From RUG13409 sp045616985 (GTDB lineage: Bacteria > Bacillota > Clostridia > Peptostreptococcales > Anaerovoracaceae), in assembly GCA_045616985.1 (NCBI GenBank), contig JAZLHU010000013.1, positions 1-64,000 of the forward strand: 64,000 nucleotides of DNA. The letters are read 5' to 3'. Position numbers and translations under genes: made by a program. The notes beneath the pieces are model-generated. The model saw nothing but the letters and a program-made list of their open reading frames with translations. It had not been told where the DNA came from and searched no databases. Positions 15,298-22,833 of the stretch are shown here, piece after piece. How positions within the stretch are numbered: the first letter of the stretch is position 1; each line of letters starts with the position of its first letter.

Positions 15298-17055
15298 TTA
15301 TTTGATTGCTTTCGTATCAACATCCTCTTTCAGGATACCGATAAATGCATTTAATGTCATGGCACCAAGGTCGCCTTCTGCTCTGTGTCTTGGGGAAACA
15401 GTAACATTTTCAATATCTCTGTCGCCTACAACAAGCATATACGGAACCTTTTCAAGCTGGGCATCGCGAATCTTTCTGCCGGTTTTTTCATTTCTCTTAT
15501 CCACCTCAACTCTGAAGCCATAGTTCTGGAGCGTGTCCTTAATATTATCGGCATAATCGAATGCTCTGTCCGTAACAGGCAGAATCTTGACCTGAACAGG
15601 TGAAAGCCATGTCGGGAATGCGCCCGCAAAGTGCTCTGTGATGATTCCGATAAATCTTTCAAGTGATCCGTAAACAACCCTGTGGATCATTACAGGAACC
15701 TGCTTTTCGGAGTTTGCATCAATGTATTCAAGGTTGAACCTTCCCGGAAGCTGGTAGTCAAGCTGACAGGTACCGCACTGCCATACTCTTCCCAGAGAGT
15801 CTGTCACATGAAAATCGAGCTTCGGACCATAGAATGCGCCGTCGCCGGGGTTAACTTCATATGTTTTACCAATGGAGGTAATGGCATCGGCAAGAGCGTT
15901 TTCCGCCTTTTCCCAGTCTTCTCTTGTTCCGATATGGTCTTCAGGCATTGTCGAAAGAACGATCTTGTAAGGAAGTCCGAATACATCGTACATTTCGTCA
16001 AGAAGCTGCGTAATTCTTACAACCTCATCCCTGATTTGATCCTTAGCAAGAAGAATGTGGGCATCATCCTGTGTAAATGCTCTTACACGGAACATTCCGT
16101 GAAGAGTACCGCTCATTTCGTGTCTGTGTACATTACCGAGTTCACCGTAGCGAAGGGGAAGATCCTTATAGCTGTGCGGTTCAAGGTCGTAAACCAGAAT
16201 ACTGCCCGGACAGTTCATCGGCTTAATGGCATAATCCTCTTCTTCGATTACTGTTGTATACATATTCTCTTTGTAGTGATCCCAGTGACCTGAGGTTTCC
16301 CAAAGAGTTCTCTTCATGATCTGAGGGGTCTGAATTTCAACATAATCCCACTTTGCGTGCTCCTGCCTCCAGAAGTTAATAAGGTTATTCTTAAGAACCA
16401 TTCCCTTAGGAAGATAGAACGGGAATCCCGGAGCTTCATCTCTGAACGCAAAGAGTCCGAGCTCTCTTCCGAGCCTTCTGTGGTCTCTCTTCTTAGCCTC
16501 TTCTATTCTGTCAAGGTATGCTGTAAGCTCATCCTTTGTCGGGAACGCAATGCCGTAAATCCTCTGAAGAGACTCTCTGTTTGCATCGCCTCTCCAATAG
16601 GATGCATTGCAGGTAAGAAGCTTAAAAGCATTAGCCTTTACTCTTCCTGTCATATTAAGGTGAGGTCCTGCGCAAAGGTCTGTAAATTCACCCTGCTTAT
16701 AGAAGGAAATAACCGAATCTTCGGGAAGATCCTCAATAAGCTCAACCTTAAACGGTTCTTCCTTATCCTGCATAAATCTGATTGCCGCAGCTCTCGGAAG
16801 CTCGTAGCGTTCAATAGGAAGACGCTCCTTAATAACCTTCTTCATTTCCTCTTCGATCTGCTCCATATGCTCCGGAGTAAATGTGAAGGGGGCAAGCATA
16901 TCGTAATACCAGCCCTCTTTAATAGCAGGTCCGATCGCAAGCTTTACTTCAGGCCACAGTCTTTTAACTGCCTGAGCCATAATGTGAGAACAGGTATGCC
17001 AATACGTCTGGCGATATTCTTCGTTCTCAAAAGTGTAATTCATTTCTTCTGACAT
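15298..17055 (-). CDS. thrS: Threonyl-tRNA synthetase lacking the TGS domain
   Basis: Charges tRNA-Thr. At 585 residues it is about 55-60 shorter than typical bacterial ThrS because the N-terminal TGS domain is absent: the protein starts almost directly at the editing domain (YWHTCSHIMAQAV, the HxxxH editing motif, then DLCAGPHL). The class II catalytic core is complete, with motif 2 GNVHRHEMSGTLHGMFRVRAFTQDDAH and zinc ligands in MNCPG, RHE and the C-terminal VIHR segment. The anticodon-binding domain ends the protein. The start has AAGGAG 6-7 nt upstream. No T-box leader is present in the 120 nt before it, which is unusual for a Bacillota synthetase. Confidence 0.95.
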   Translation of the reverse strand: MSEEMNYTFENEEYRQTYWHTCSHIMAQAVKRLWPEVKLAIGPAIKEGWYYDMLAPFTFTPEHMEQIEEEMKKVIKERLPIERYELPRAAAIRFMQDKEEPFKVELIEDLPEDSVISFYKQGEFTDLCAGPHLNMTGRVKANAFKLLTCNASYWRGDANRESLQRIYGIAFPTKDELTAYLDRIEEAKKRDHRRLGRELGLFAFRDEAPGFPFYLPKGMVLKNNLINFWRQEHAKWDYVEIQTPQIMKRTLWETSGHWDHYKENMYTTVIEEEDYAIKPMNCPGSILVYDLEPHSYKDLPLRYGELGNVHRHEMSGTLHGMFRVRAFTQDDAHILLAKDQIRDEVVRITQLLDEMYDVFGLPYKIVLSTMPEDHIGTREDWEKAENALADAITSIGKTYEVNPGDGAFYGPKLDFHVTDSLGRVWQCGTCQLDYQLPGRFNLEYIDANSEKQVPVMIHRVVYGSLERFIGIITEHFAGAFPTWLSPVQVKILPVTDRAFDYADNIKDTLQNYGFRVEVDKRNEKTGRKIRDAQLEKVPYMLVVGDRDIENVTVSPRHRAEGDLGAMTLNAFIGILKEDVDTKAIK

Positions 17056-17099
17056 TTTATTTCTCCTTATACGTCAAGGCCAAAATATTTAACCTAATT

Positions 17100-17128
17100 A
17101 TTATACATATAAGAAGTGCAAAAGTAAA
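17100..17128 (-). promoter_or_regulatory. thrS promoter
   Basis: TTTACT (17123-17128), 17-bp spacer, TATAAT (17100-17105), leader of about 35-40 nt. Confidence 0.6.
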
Positions 17129-17130
17129 TG

Positions 17131-17153
17131 AAAAAAGCGGTCAAAATGACCGT
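17131..17153 (-). terminator. Terminator of the Tad-like operon
   Basis: GGTCA pairs with TGACC around a TTT loop, extended by one C-G pair, then six T. An extra copy of GACGGTCATTTT precedes it as a direct repeat. Confidence 0.75.
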
Positions 17154-17167
17154 CAAAATGACCGTCC

Positions 17168-17311
17168 TCATCCTATGGTTTTAAGCTGCAGCTCCTGCTG
17201 CCAGACATCATTTAATGTTGACTTTATTGAATTCTCATCCGGACCGGCTATCAGATTAAAAACAGCAAGGCCTAAAAGTATCATGGCAATCAATACAATA
17301 AAATCCTTCAT
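17168..17311 (-). CDS. Mini pseudopilin-like protein (fourth of four)
   Basis: A 47-residue ORF found by eye. It starts MKDFIVLIAMILLGLAVFN, a single membrane helix, followed by a short polar tail ending LQLKTIG. AAAGGTGAG precedes the ATG. The N-terminus matches the pattern MK[QED][LF]I[VI] shared with the three genes upstream (starts 17761, 18195, 18356). It ends just before the operon terminator. It is probably a pilin- or pseudopilin-type subunit of the Tad-like apparatus; the absence of a recognisable prepilin peptidase site keeps this tentative. Confidence 0.65.
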   Translation of the reverse strand: MKDFIVLIAMILLGLAVFNLIAGPDENSIKSTLNDVWQQELQLKTIG

Positions 17312-17314
17312 AGT

Positions 17315-17761
17315 TTACTCACCTTTAATTACAGCTTCATACGTTGAAGATCGAACTACTTCTTCGTATTTATCTGTGAACATTCTGAACAAGGAATATT
17401 TTTTCCCGTTACTGAGATTTCCCGGCGACCATTTTACAGTCACGGTAACTGCGGCACCGGTCGGAAAACTTTCCGATGAAACGGAAGCAACACTTATGCT
17501 GCCGTAATTCATCGGGGATATGCTTTGAGTAAAAGTATCACACGTAAAACCGGCATAAGAGCTTGCCGCCGTTTCATCTATAACATAACATCCGCTGCCT
17601 GATTGCTCAAAGGCTCCCATGAGAATTGCGCCTGAGGCGGCTTCATCAGCCATAGCCTTAAGATATTTCTGAAGACGGATGTAGTTATTGCTGTCTGTTA
17701 TATACACCGTAAGAGACATTAAAAGTATTAAAAAAGCAAGGAATATAATAAATTCTTTCAT
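17315..17761 (-). CDS. Small membrane-anchored pseudopilin-like protein (third of four)
   Basis: A 148-residue protein with an N-terminal hydrophobic helix (MKEFIIFLAFLILLMSLTVYI) and a soluble, beta-rich domain containing two Cys (GCYVIDE, FTCDTF). The layout is that of TadE-like or minor pseudopilin proteins. I take the start at 17761; upstream codons of the open frame lack a signal. The upstream gene ends 12 nt before the start. There is no known catalytic motif. Confidence 0.65.
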   Translation of the reverse strand: MKEFIIFLAFLILLMSLTVYITDSNNYIRLQKYLKAMADEAASGAILMGAFEQSGSGCYVIDETAASSYAGFTCDTFTQSISPMNYGSISVASVSSESFPTGAAVTVTVKWSPGNLSNGKKYSLFRMFTDKYEEVVRSSTYEAVIKGE

Positions 17762-17772
17762 TTTCCAAATCT

Positions 17773-18195
17773 TTATTCTCCTATGTATTCGCTGGCGGTA
17801 TATGCATCTATTCTGTAACAATAATTATTATCTTCTTTTTTTATTCCCATAAAGCTGCCGCCTGCCATTATTCCGGGCAAAGTTACCCTCAATTCATAGT
17901 GAATCATTTTGTCTGGGTTTTCAGCATCTGTTATGCTCAAACGCGTTATTTTTTCTCTTGTTCCGTCAAAGAAAACATTTTCAGCATCTACGCCGCAAAT
18001 TTCAGCTATACTGTTTTTAATTCTTCCGCATTGTTCTTCAGTAAAGCAGCCCGTCTGTTTTGCACGTTCCTTTTCTGTATAAATCATAGAATTTATTGCA
18101 GTGATCTTCATTTCAGTCTGCTGATCTGCAGTAAATTGCAGGAGAAACACAAGCATTACGGGAAGGATTGCTATCAATACGATAAACTGTTTCAT
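17773..18195 (-). CDS. Small membrane-anchored pseudopilin-like protein (second of four)
   Basis: A 140-residue protein starting MKQFIVLIAILPVMLVFLLQF, one membrane helix, then a mainly soluble domain with three Cys (TGCF, EQCG, EICG) and a C-terminal YCYRIDAYTASEYIGE. It resembles TadE/F-type minor pilins in layout. Its ATG overlaps the stop of the preceding 53-residue gene (TAATG), so the two are translationally coupled. Confidence 0.7.
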   Translation of the reverse strand: MKQFIVLIAILPVMLVFLLQFTADQQTEMKITAINSMIYTEKERAKQTGCFTEEQCGRIKNSIAEICGVDAENVFFDGTREKITRLSITDAENPDKMIHYELRVTLPGIMAGGSFMGIKKEDNNYCYRIDAYTASEYIGE

Positions 18196-18356
18196 TATCT
18201 ATTAATTCCCGATTTAGAAGTAACATCAAACACGGATTCAAGCTGTGTTGTTACATTGCCGGCCAGTTTTTCCGTAGGAGCTTTAAATCCGATTATCATT
18301 CCTGCAATAAAAACACCAAGCACCACTGTGCTGATCAAAACGATTAGCTGCTTCAT
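18195..18356 (-). CDS. Mini pseudopilin or Flp-like subunit (first of four)
   Basis: A 53-residue ORF found by eye. It starts MKQLIVLISTVVLGVFIAG, one membrane helix, followed by an amphipathic tail with EKLAGNVTTQLESVF. AAGGAG lies upstream of the ATG. Position directly after the TadB/TadC-like genes fits the major pilin or a Flp-like subunit, but the Flp processing motif (G/xxxxEY) is not present, so processing by a prepilin peptidase is doubtful. Confidence 0.65.
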   Translation of the reverse strand: MKQLIVLISTVVLGVFIAGMIIGFKAPTEKLAGNVTTQLESVFDVTSKSGINR

Positions 18357-18374
18357 ATTATCTGTTCTCCTTCC

Positions 18375-19031
18375 CTAAAACAGCATACCCAGCGCTTCTG
18401 TTTGTTCTATGAAATATGCAACGTAAACAAAATTCAGAAGCACTACCATGCAATTTAATACCACGGGGAAGTATATCAAATCGGATATCAATTCATCCCT
18501 TGCTCTAAGGCGCGTATTCCTTTCAAGGCGCAGAGATTCTCTGTATGCATCCAGCGAAGTTAAAATATCCTCCTGCGGTATATCTTCCCAGCCTGCAAGA
18601 AATTCTCCTATATCTCTTGCATAAGAATTACCTATATCCAAATATAAAGCCTGAGAGGCCTCGTACTTGTCATTGATCGAAATATAATGTGCCATTCTCA
18701 AAAAAGTTGAGGAAAGCTTTGGACACACCTCAGCAAGCTCCTCAAACAGAAGTCCTGCACTTATGCTTTTCCCGCGTCCGAGTACGGTAATATTTTTAAT
18801 ATAAGCTAAAGCCTCGGATAATTCCTGCAGAAGCTTTTCCTCTTTTCCCGCTGCAGCAATTTTTTTATACATCAGATAGAGTGCCGACTTTTCGGAATGA
18901 TGTTTAATCCTATTCAAATAGCTTAAGGATCTTTCCTTCAGACCCCATTTGGCAGGCTTTAAATAGATAAAAACCCCTATCCAAAACAAAGCAATCCCTG
19001 TAAGCGGCACGTATTTAACAATGCTATCCAT
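18375..19031 (-). CDS. TadC-like inner-membrane platform protein (T2SS F fold)
   Basis: A 218-residue protein with a helix near the N-terminus (VPLTGIALFWIGVFIYL) and two near the C-terminus (YFPVVLNCMVVLLNFVYVAYFI), with a helical cytoplasmic domain between them. This is the layout of TadC, one half of the Tad platform. The start at 19031 is preferred over 19061 because GGA precedes it and the upstream tadB-like gene ends at 19033. Sequence is divergent from well-known TadC proteins. Confidence 0.7.
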   Translation of the reverse strand: MDSIVKYVPLTGIALFWIGVFIYLKPAKWGLKERSLSYLNRIKHHSEKSALYLMYKKIAAAGKEEKLLQELSEALAYIKNITVLGRGKSISAGLLFEELAEVCPKLSSTFLRMAHYISINDKYEASQALYLDIGNSYARDIGEFLAGWEDIPQEDILTSLDAYRESLRLERNTRLRARDELISDLIYFPVVLNCMVVLLNFVYVAYFIEQTEALGMLF

Positions 19032-19032
19032 A

Positions 19033-19968
19033 TCAGAAATCCATTTTTGTATTACCGACAACGGTAAGAATAATCACATTTAACAAAAAGAGTACGATCA
19101 TCAATACAAAAAACAGCATGCCTTCATAAGTCAGAAATTGATTCTTCATATATTGTGCGACAGACATATCAAGATATTTTACGGAAGCAAGAATTGTACC
19201 AACATATAGAAGCGGAACTAAAATAAGCGTCATTCGCATTGATTCGGCATTTAAATGTTTGCGCTCCTCACTTCTTGCCTTTGCCTCTTTCAGCTGATCG
19301 GTAATATCCAGCAGCCCAAGAGATATATCCGTTCCGCTGTATGCCGCATTTTCTATACAGGAAGCAAGCATGCTTCCCCAAACGCTTCCGAGAGATTTTC
19401 CGAATTGTTTGCAGCACTTTTTTATTTCGTTTTTCCCCCTTGCATCCCTTAACTTGATCAGCAAAATATACAACTGTTTCCTGCATATCGGAAAATCATT
19501 TGAAGATACAACCGTCTTTTCCAGTGCCTCGTAAATATTCATTTCACACATTTTGTATTGTCTGTACAATTCCGACAAAAGACTTATACCTTCGCGGCTG
19601 CCCTTGTTTTGCGCGAACACGTATTTTGCAAATATTATTCCCAAGGGCAGAGCCGCAATAACGATTGCCATTATTAAAGCCATGGCAAACGAGAAGGTCG
19701 GAAACATCATCAGAAAGGCTATTGCAAAAATCATTACTTCAAGCAGTATCAGCCAAATGCCATCTATGTCCTTTCCGAAGGCCGTACTGATAAGCACCGA
19801 AGCCCATTCGCCAAGCTTCGTTTTTTCTTTGCCTGACAGCAAACGATGTCTTAAACGATTTCTTGCAAGCTCGACTCGTATGACATTCCAAAAAATCAAT
19901 ATAATTCCTGTATAAAAGCCTATGCATAAAGCTATTTGAATTAAAATTATTACAACATTGGTTTTCAT
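19033..19968 (-). CDS. TadB-like inner-membrane platform protein
   Basis: A 311-residue protein with about five membrane helices: one at the N-terminus (IILIQIALCIGFYTGIILIFW), a pair near 75-110 and two near the C-terminus, separated by a helical cytoplasmic region containing LLSELYRQYKMCEMNIYEALE. This fits the TadB/GspF family, which anchors the ATPase to the pilus base. Its ATG overlaps the tadA-like stop (ATGA). Confidence 0.75.
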   Translation of the reverse strand: MKTNVVIILIQIALCIGFYTGIILIFWNVIRVELARNRLRHRLLSGKEKTKLGEWASVLISTAFGKDIDGIWLILLEVMIFAIAFLMMFPTFSFAMALIMAIVIAALPLGIIFAKYVFAQNKGSREGISLLSELYRQYKMCEMNIYEALEKTVVSSNDFPICRKQLYILLIKLRDARGKNEIKKCCKQFGKSLGSVWGSMLASCIENAAYSGTDISLGLLDITDQLKEAKARSEERKHLNAESMRMTLILVPLLYVGTILASVKYLDMSVAQYMKNQFLTYEGMLFFVLMIVLFLLNVIILTVVGNTKMDF

Positions 19969-21335
19969 CTTATCTCAGACATTTCAGAAAGCTTTTTGAT
20001 TTCCGTCATCATGGCATTGAAGGCTTCGGCATTACTCTCCCTGCCGTAAGAAGCAGCTTCATCCGTAATATTGTCAAATACGATCCAGTCATCTCTATCC
20101 TGCCTGTATTCACAAATCGGATGAATATCAATTTTTCCGTCATCACTGCAGCTCATCTGATATATTCCTTTAAGCCTCTTTTGCGATTTGTCCTCCAACT
20201 GCACAAAGTGAAAAAGAAAATCAAAGCTTGATGCAACCATTTGCATCGTAAGATGCAAATCCCCTCCGGTTTGTTTTACAATTTCCGTTGCAGCCTCCAA
20301 AGGAAATGCATTGGGTCTTCTTGAATGAAAGGTAAGCTTCATTCTTTTAGTTCCCTTGGAAGCAATTTTTACAGCCGTATCAAGAGCAATCCCGTCTCTT
20401 GCCTCAGCGAGAACAAAATAGTCCGCATCTGACCTTAAAAGGTTTTTAGATATAGAGGCTAAAGAATCACCATCCGCTATAAGCTGCAGGATCGGAGCAT
20501 TCGGCAAAATTCTGTGCAATGGTATTTCCGGATCCGTTTCCACCATAACGCCTTCCAGGGCAGGATTTTCATACCCTTGCCATGTCGACAGAAAAGTTGT
20601 TTTTGCAGTACGTACAGCTCCTAAAAAAACAACATTGAAACCTACTGCAACCATGGCCTTCAGCAGCGGGATCATATTAAACGGGATCGTGCCCCGGAAA
20701 GCTTGCTCTTCAAATGTCAGACTCGGAATCAAATATCGCCTGAAAACTATACACGATTGACCTTTTTTTGCCATCGGCTCCGTAAAAATAGTTACTCTGG
20801 TTCCGTCCAGAAGATACAATTCATAATACGACTTATCCATGCGTTCTTCGGGAGTAAGCAAAAGAAATGATTTAATCAGCTGTTCCTTTCTTTCCACGCT
20901 TATGGTCTGAGGCTTTAAAACCATATGACCATGCTCCATAAAGAAAATTTTTTCTCCGATAATCTTTGCGGAGCTGCTGCCCTTATAATCTTCTCCGAAC
21001 CACTCGGATATTCCTGCAAGGCCCCAGATTTCGTGATAAACAGCTTCTTCAAGACTGTTGTACCAGGACGGAAAAACTGTTCTTTCAGCCGACATTCCTT
21101 TAATTAAATCGGTAATACGATTCATGAAAAAGAGCTTTTCTTTTTTGTATCCGATGATCGCTCTTTTTTGTATTTCAAGCTCCGACCTTGAATTTTCCCT
21201 GCTCTCCCATTCATTGTAAAAGCAGGATTTAATCTCTTGACACAAGGCAAAAAAGTCCTGCATCTCATCCTGCCGAGACCTTTTATTCTCATCAAATTCA
21301 AGCTTTGTATTAATATAGTCTTCAAGGTCGTACAT
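19965..21335 (-). CDS. TadA/CpaF-like secretion ATPase with variant Walker A
   Basis: A 456-residue type II/IV secretion ATPase. The N-terminal half is helical; the RecA-like domain contains LGAVRTAKTTFLS at the Walker A position, where the Gly before Lys is Ala (GxxxxAKT). Walker B is ADYFVLAEARDG and the switch region LTFHSRRPNAFPLEA holds the conserved His. The start at 21335 lies inside the end of the tadZ-like gene (14-nt overlap) and follows AAAGGAG. It should power assembly of the mini-pilins encoded downstream. The altered P-loop leaves ATPase activity open. Confidence 0.85.
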   Translation of the reverse strand: MYDLEDYINTKLEFDENKRSRQDEMQDFFALCQEIKSCFYNEWESRENSRSELEIQKRAIIGYKKEKLFFMNRITDLIKGMSAERTVFPSWYNSLEEAVYHEIWGLAGISEWFGEDYKGSSSAKIIGEKIFFMEHGHMVLKPQTISVERKEQLIKSFLLLTPEERMDKSYYELYLLDGTRVTIFTEPMAKKGQSCIVFRRYLIPSLTFEEQAFRGTIPFNMIPLLKAMVAVGFNVVFLGAVRTAKTTFLSTWQGYENPALEGVMVETDPEIPLHRILPNAPILQLIADGDSLASISKNLLRSDADYFVLAEARDGIALDTAVKIASKGTKRMKLTFHSRRPNAFPLEAATEIVKQTGGDLHLTMQMVASSFDFLFHFVQLEDKSQKRLKGIYQMSCSDDGKIDIHPICEYRQDRDDWIVFDNITDEAASYGRESNAEAFNAMMTEIKKLSEMSEIR

Positions 21336-22068
21336 CAGCAGCAAGACTCCTTTGCAAAATATCCGAAACAATCAGCTCTATGCTTTTGGAAAAAGCTCTG
21401 TCTTTATAAAACAAAATTGATTTTCCGTAGTCTTCTGCGCTTACGCCGTAGTTTGAATTCTTAACGCAAATAACGTCGTCGTTATCAAACCTCAGGCGCC
21501 CGGCTATTATTTCTTTTGTGTTAACTTCTTTATGGCTGTATTTATTAATGATAAGCTTTCTGATTTTAAGCCTTAACTGCGAATATAAAGACTGCTGCCA
21601 TTCAAAGCGCTTAAGGGCTATTTCCGATTGAGATGTAATTTGATAGATCGCATCACTGCTGCATAATGCACCAAGGCACATTCCGTGTTCGATCTCGCTT
21701 CCGGTATCGCAAATCACATAATCAAAATGCTTTCGCACCGATTCAATCAAATACTCCGCCATATCAGGATGATACAAATGCATTGAACCGGGCTTCGATG
21801 CACCACCCAAAATGAATAAATTGTTTTTATACTTACAATCAGAAATAATCTCAGAAAAATCAATCAACTTTTCCGCAAGATACGGTCTGATATTTTCCAG
21901 CGTTTCAGAAACAGCATGACAGTAATCACTGCCGATCCCTTGTTCAGTATGGATCAATAAAACCTGTTTTTCCGAAAAATGTGCCGCAAGCCTTTCAGCC
22001 GTTGATTGAGCAATCATAGATACTCCGCACTTATGATCACATCCGTGAAAAGAAATAACCAATGCCAT
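21322..22068 (-). CDS. TadZ/CpaE-like ParA/MinD-fold protein, degenerate P-loop
   Basis: A 248-residue protein with the deviant ParA fold. The N-terminal P-loop position reads HGCDHKCGVSMIAQSTAERLA, which keeps the spacing but not the KGGxGKS residues. DYVICDTGSEIE is the Walker B-like strand. This matches TadZ proteins, which localise the Tad machine and often lack a normal P-loop. It lies between the CpaB-like and TadA-like genes, the usual Tad order. Confidence 0.75.
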   Translation of the reverse strand: MALVISFHGCDHKCGVSMIAQSTAERLAAHFSEKQVLLIHTEQGIGSDYCHAVSETLENIRPYLAEKLIDFSEIISDCKYKNNLFILGGASKPGSMHLYHPDMAEYLIESVRKHFDYVICDTGSEIEHGMCLGALCSSDAIYQITSQSEIALKRFEWQQSLYSQLRLKIRKLIINKYSHKEVNTKEIIAGRLRFDNDDVICVKNSNYGVSAEDYGKSILFYKDRAFSKSIELIVSDILQRSLAADVRP

Positions 22069-22073
22069 ATTCT

Positions 22074-22667
22074 TTACTCCTGAACAAACAAAAGTGAATT
22101 ATTTCCGAGATAGTGAGCATCAAATATCTCAAAATACTCGTCGAGTAAGCTTTCAATTTCGACCGAATACTGAATCGAGTTATTTCCGGTCCGATCAGTC
22201 TTTATATCAGTAATCTGATAGGTTCCAAGATAGTCTTTGTCCGGGAGTGCATAGATCATCACAACATCATTTTTTTTGTAAGTATCGGGTCTTGAAAAAA
22301 TCCAATCAGCATTGATTATAAATTTTCTGCTGCCTTCAGGCCTTACCGCCGGCTCCGGCTCTTCAATGGCAGGCTTGGTCAAATACGATGAAACTATCTG
22401 CTGATTTTTAATTAAGGGATATGCGGTAACATAACCGTAAAAATATGCATCGTCAAAGCTGTCCATTGCACCTTCAAGCTTTTCTTCCGGCCGTATTCTT
22501 ATTTCTTTAAAATGATCCGAACTCACCGCTTCCCCTGCGGCAATATCTTCGACCGGCGCAAGTACGCTGACAAGGGTAAACTCATCTCTGAACCTGACCT
22601 CCCAGAAATACAGACCGGCAACACTTGCGATAACCAGAATAATTCCGATAACAGCTTTCCACTTCAT
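22074..22667 (-). CDS. CpaB/RcpC-like protein with SAF domain
   Basis: A 197-residue protein with one N-terminal membrane helix (AVIGIILVIASVAGLYFW) and a SAF domain (LAPVEDIAAGEAVSSDHFKEIRIRP), the mark of CpaB/RcpC pilus-assembly proteins that act outside the membrane. The C-terminal part is beta-rich. It is the first gene of the Tad-like operon and follows a strong promoter. The binding site AAGG is about 11 nt from the ATG. Confidence 0.8.
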   Translation of the reverse strand: MKWKAVIGIILVIASVAGLYFWEVRFRDEFTLVSVLAPVEDIAAGEAVSSDHFKEIRIRPEEKLEGAMDSFDDAYFYGYVTAYPLIKNQQIVSSYLTKPAIEEPEPAVRPEGSRKFIINADWIFSRPDTYKKNDVVMIYALPDKDYLGTYQITDIKTDRTGNNSIQYSVEIESLLDEYFEIFDAHYLGNNSLLFVQE

Positions 22668-22697
22668 ATCCAGATTTTACCTTCCTTTACTACCAGA

Positions 22698-22725
22698 ATT
22701 ATACAGCAATTATAAAACTTGTCAA
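22698..22725 (-). promoter_or_regulatory. Promoter of the Tad-like operon
   Basis: Consensus TTGACA (22720-22725), 16-bp spacer, TATAAT (22698-22703), about 24 nt before the probable transcription start region and ATG at 22667. Confidence 0.85.
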
Positions 22726-22772
22726 CCATTTATTTACAATTTGTTAAAATGACCCGAAGCCGAAATGGCAGC

Positions 22773-22803
22773 AAAAAAATCGGAAGCAGCTTTTGCTTCC
22801 GAT
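22773..22803 (-). terminator. Terminator after the purine salvage operon
   Basis: ATCGGAAGCA / TGCTTCCGAT type stem (22779-22803) followed by seven T on the minus strand. Confidence 0.85.
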
Positions 22804-22833
22804 GCCGATACGATATATTATGTTTCAACTGTA

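Noticed and set aside
17056..17160. T-box riboswitch before thrS
   Set aside because: Only about 120 nt are available, taken by a terminator and a promoter; no specifier loop or T-box sequence is seen.
17899..18378. Plus-strand frame of 159 codons over the mini-pilin genes
   Set aside because: It is antisense to two coupled minus-strand genes with binding sites and has no promoter.
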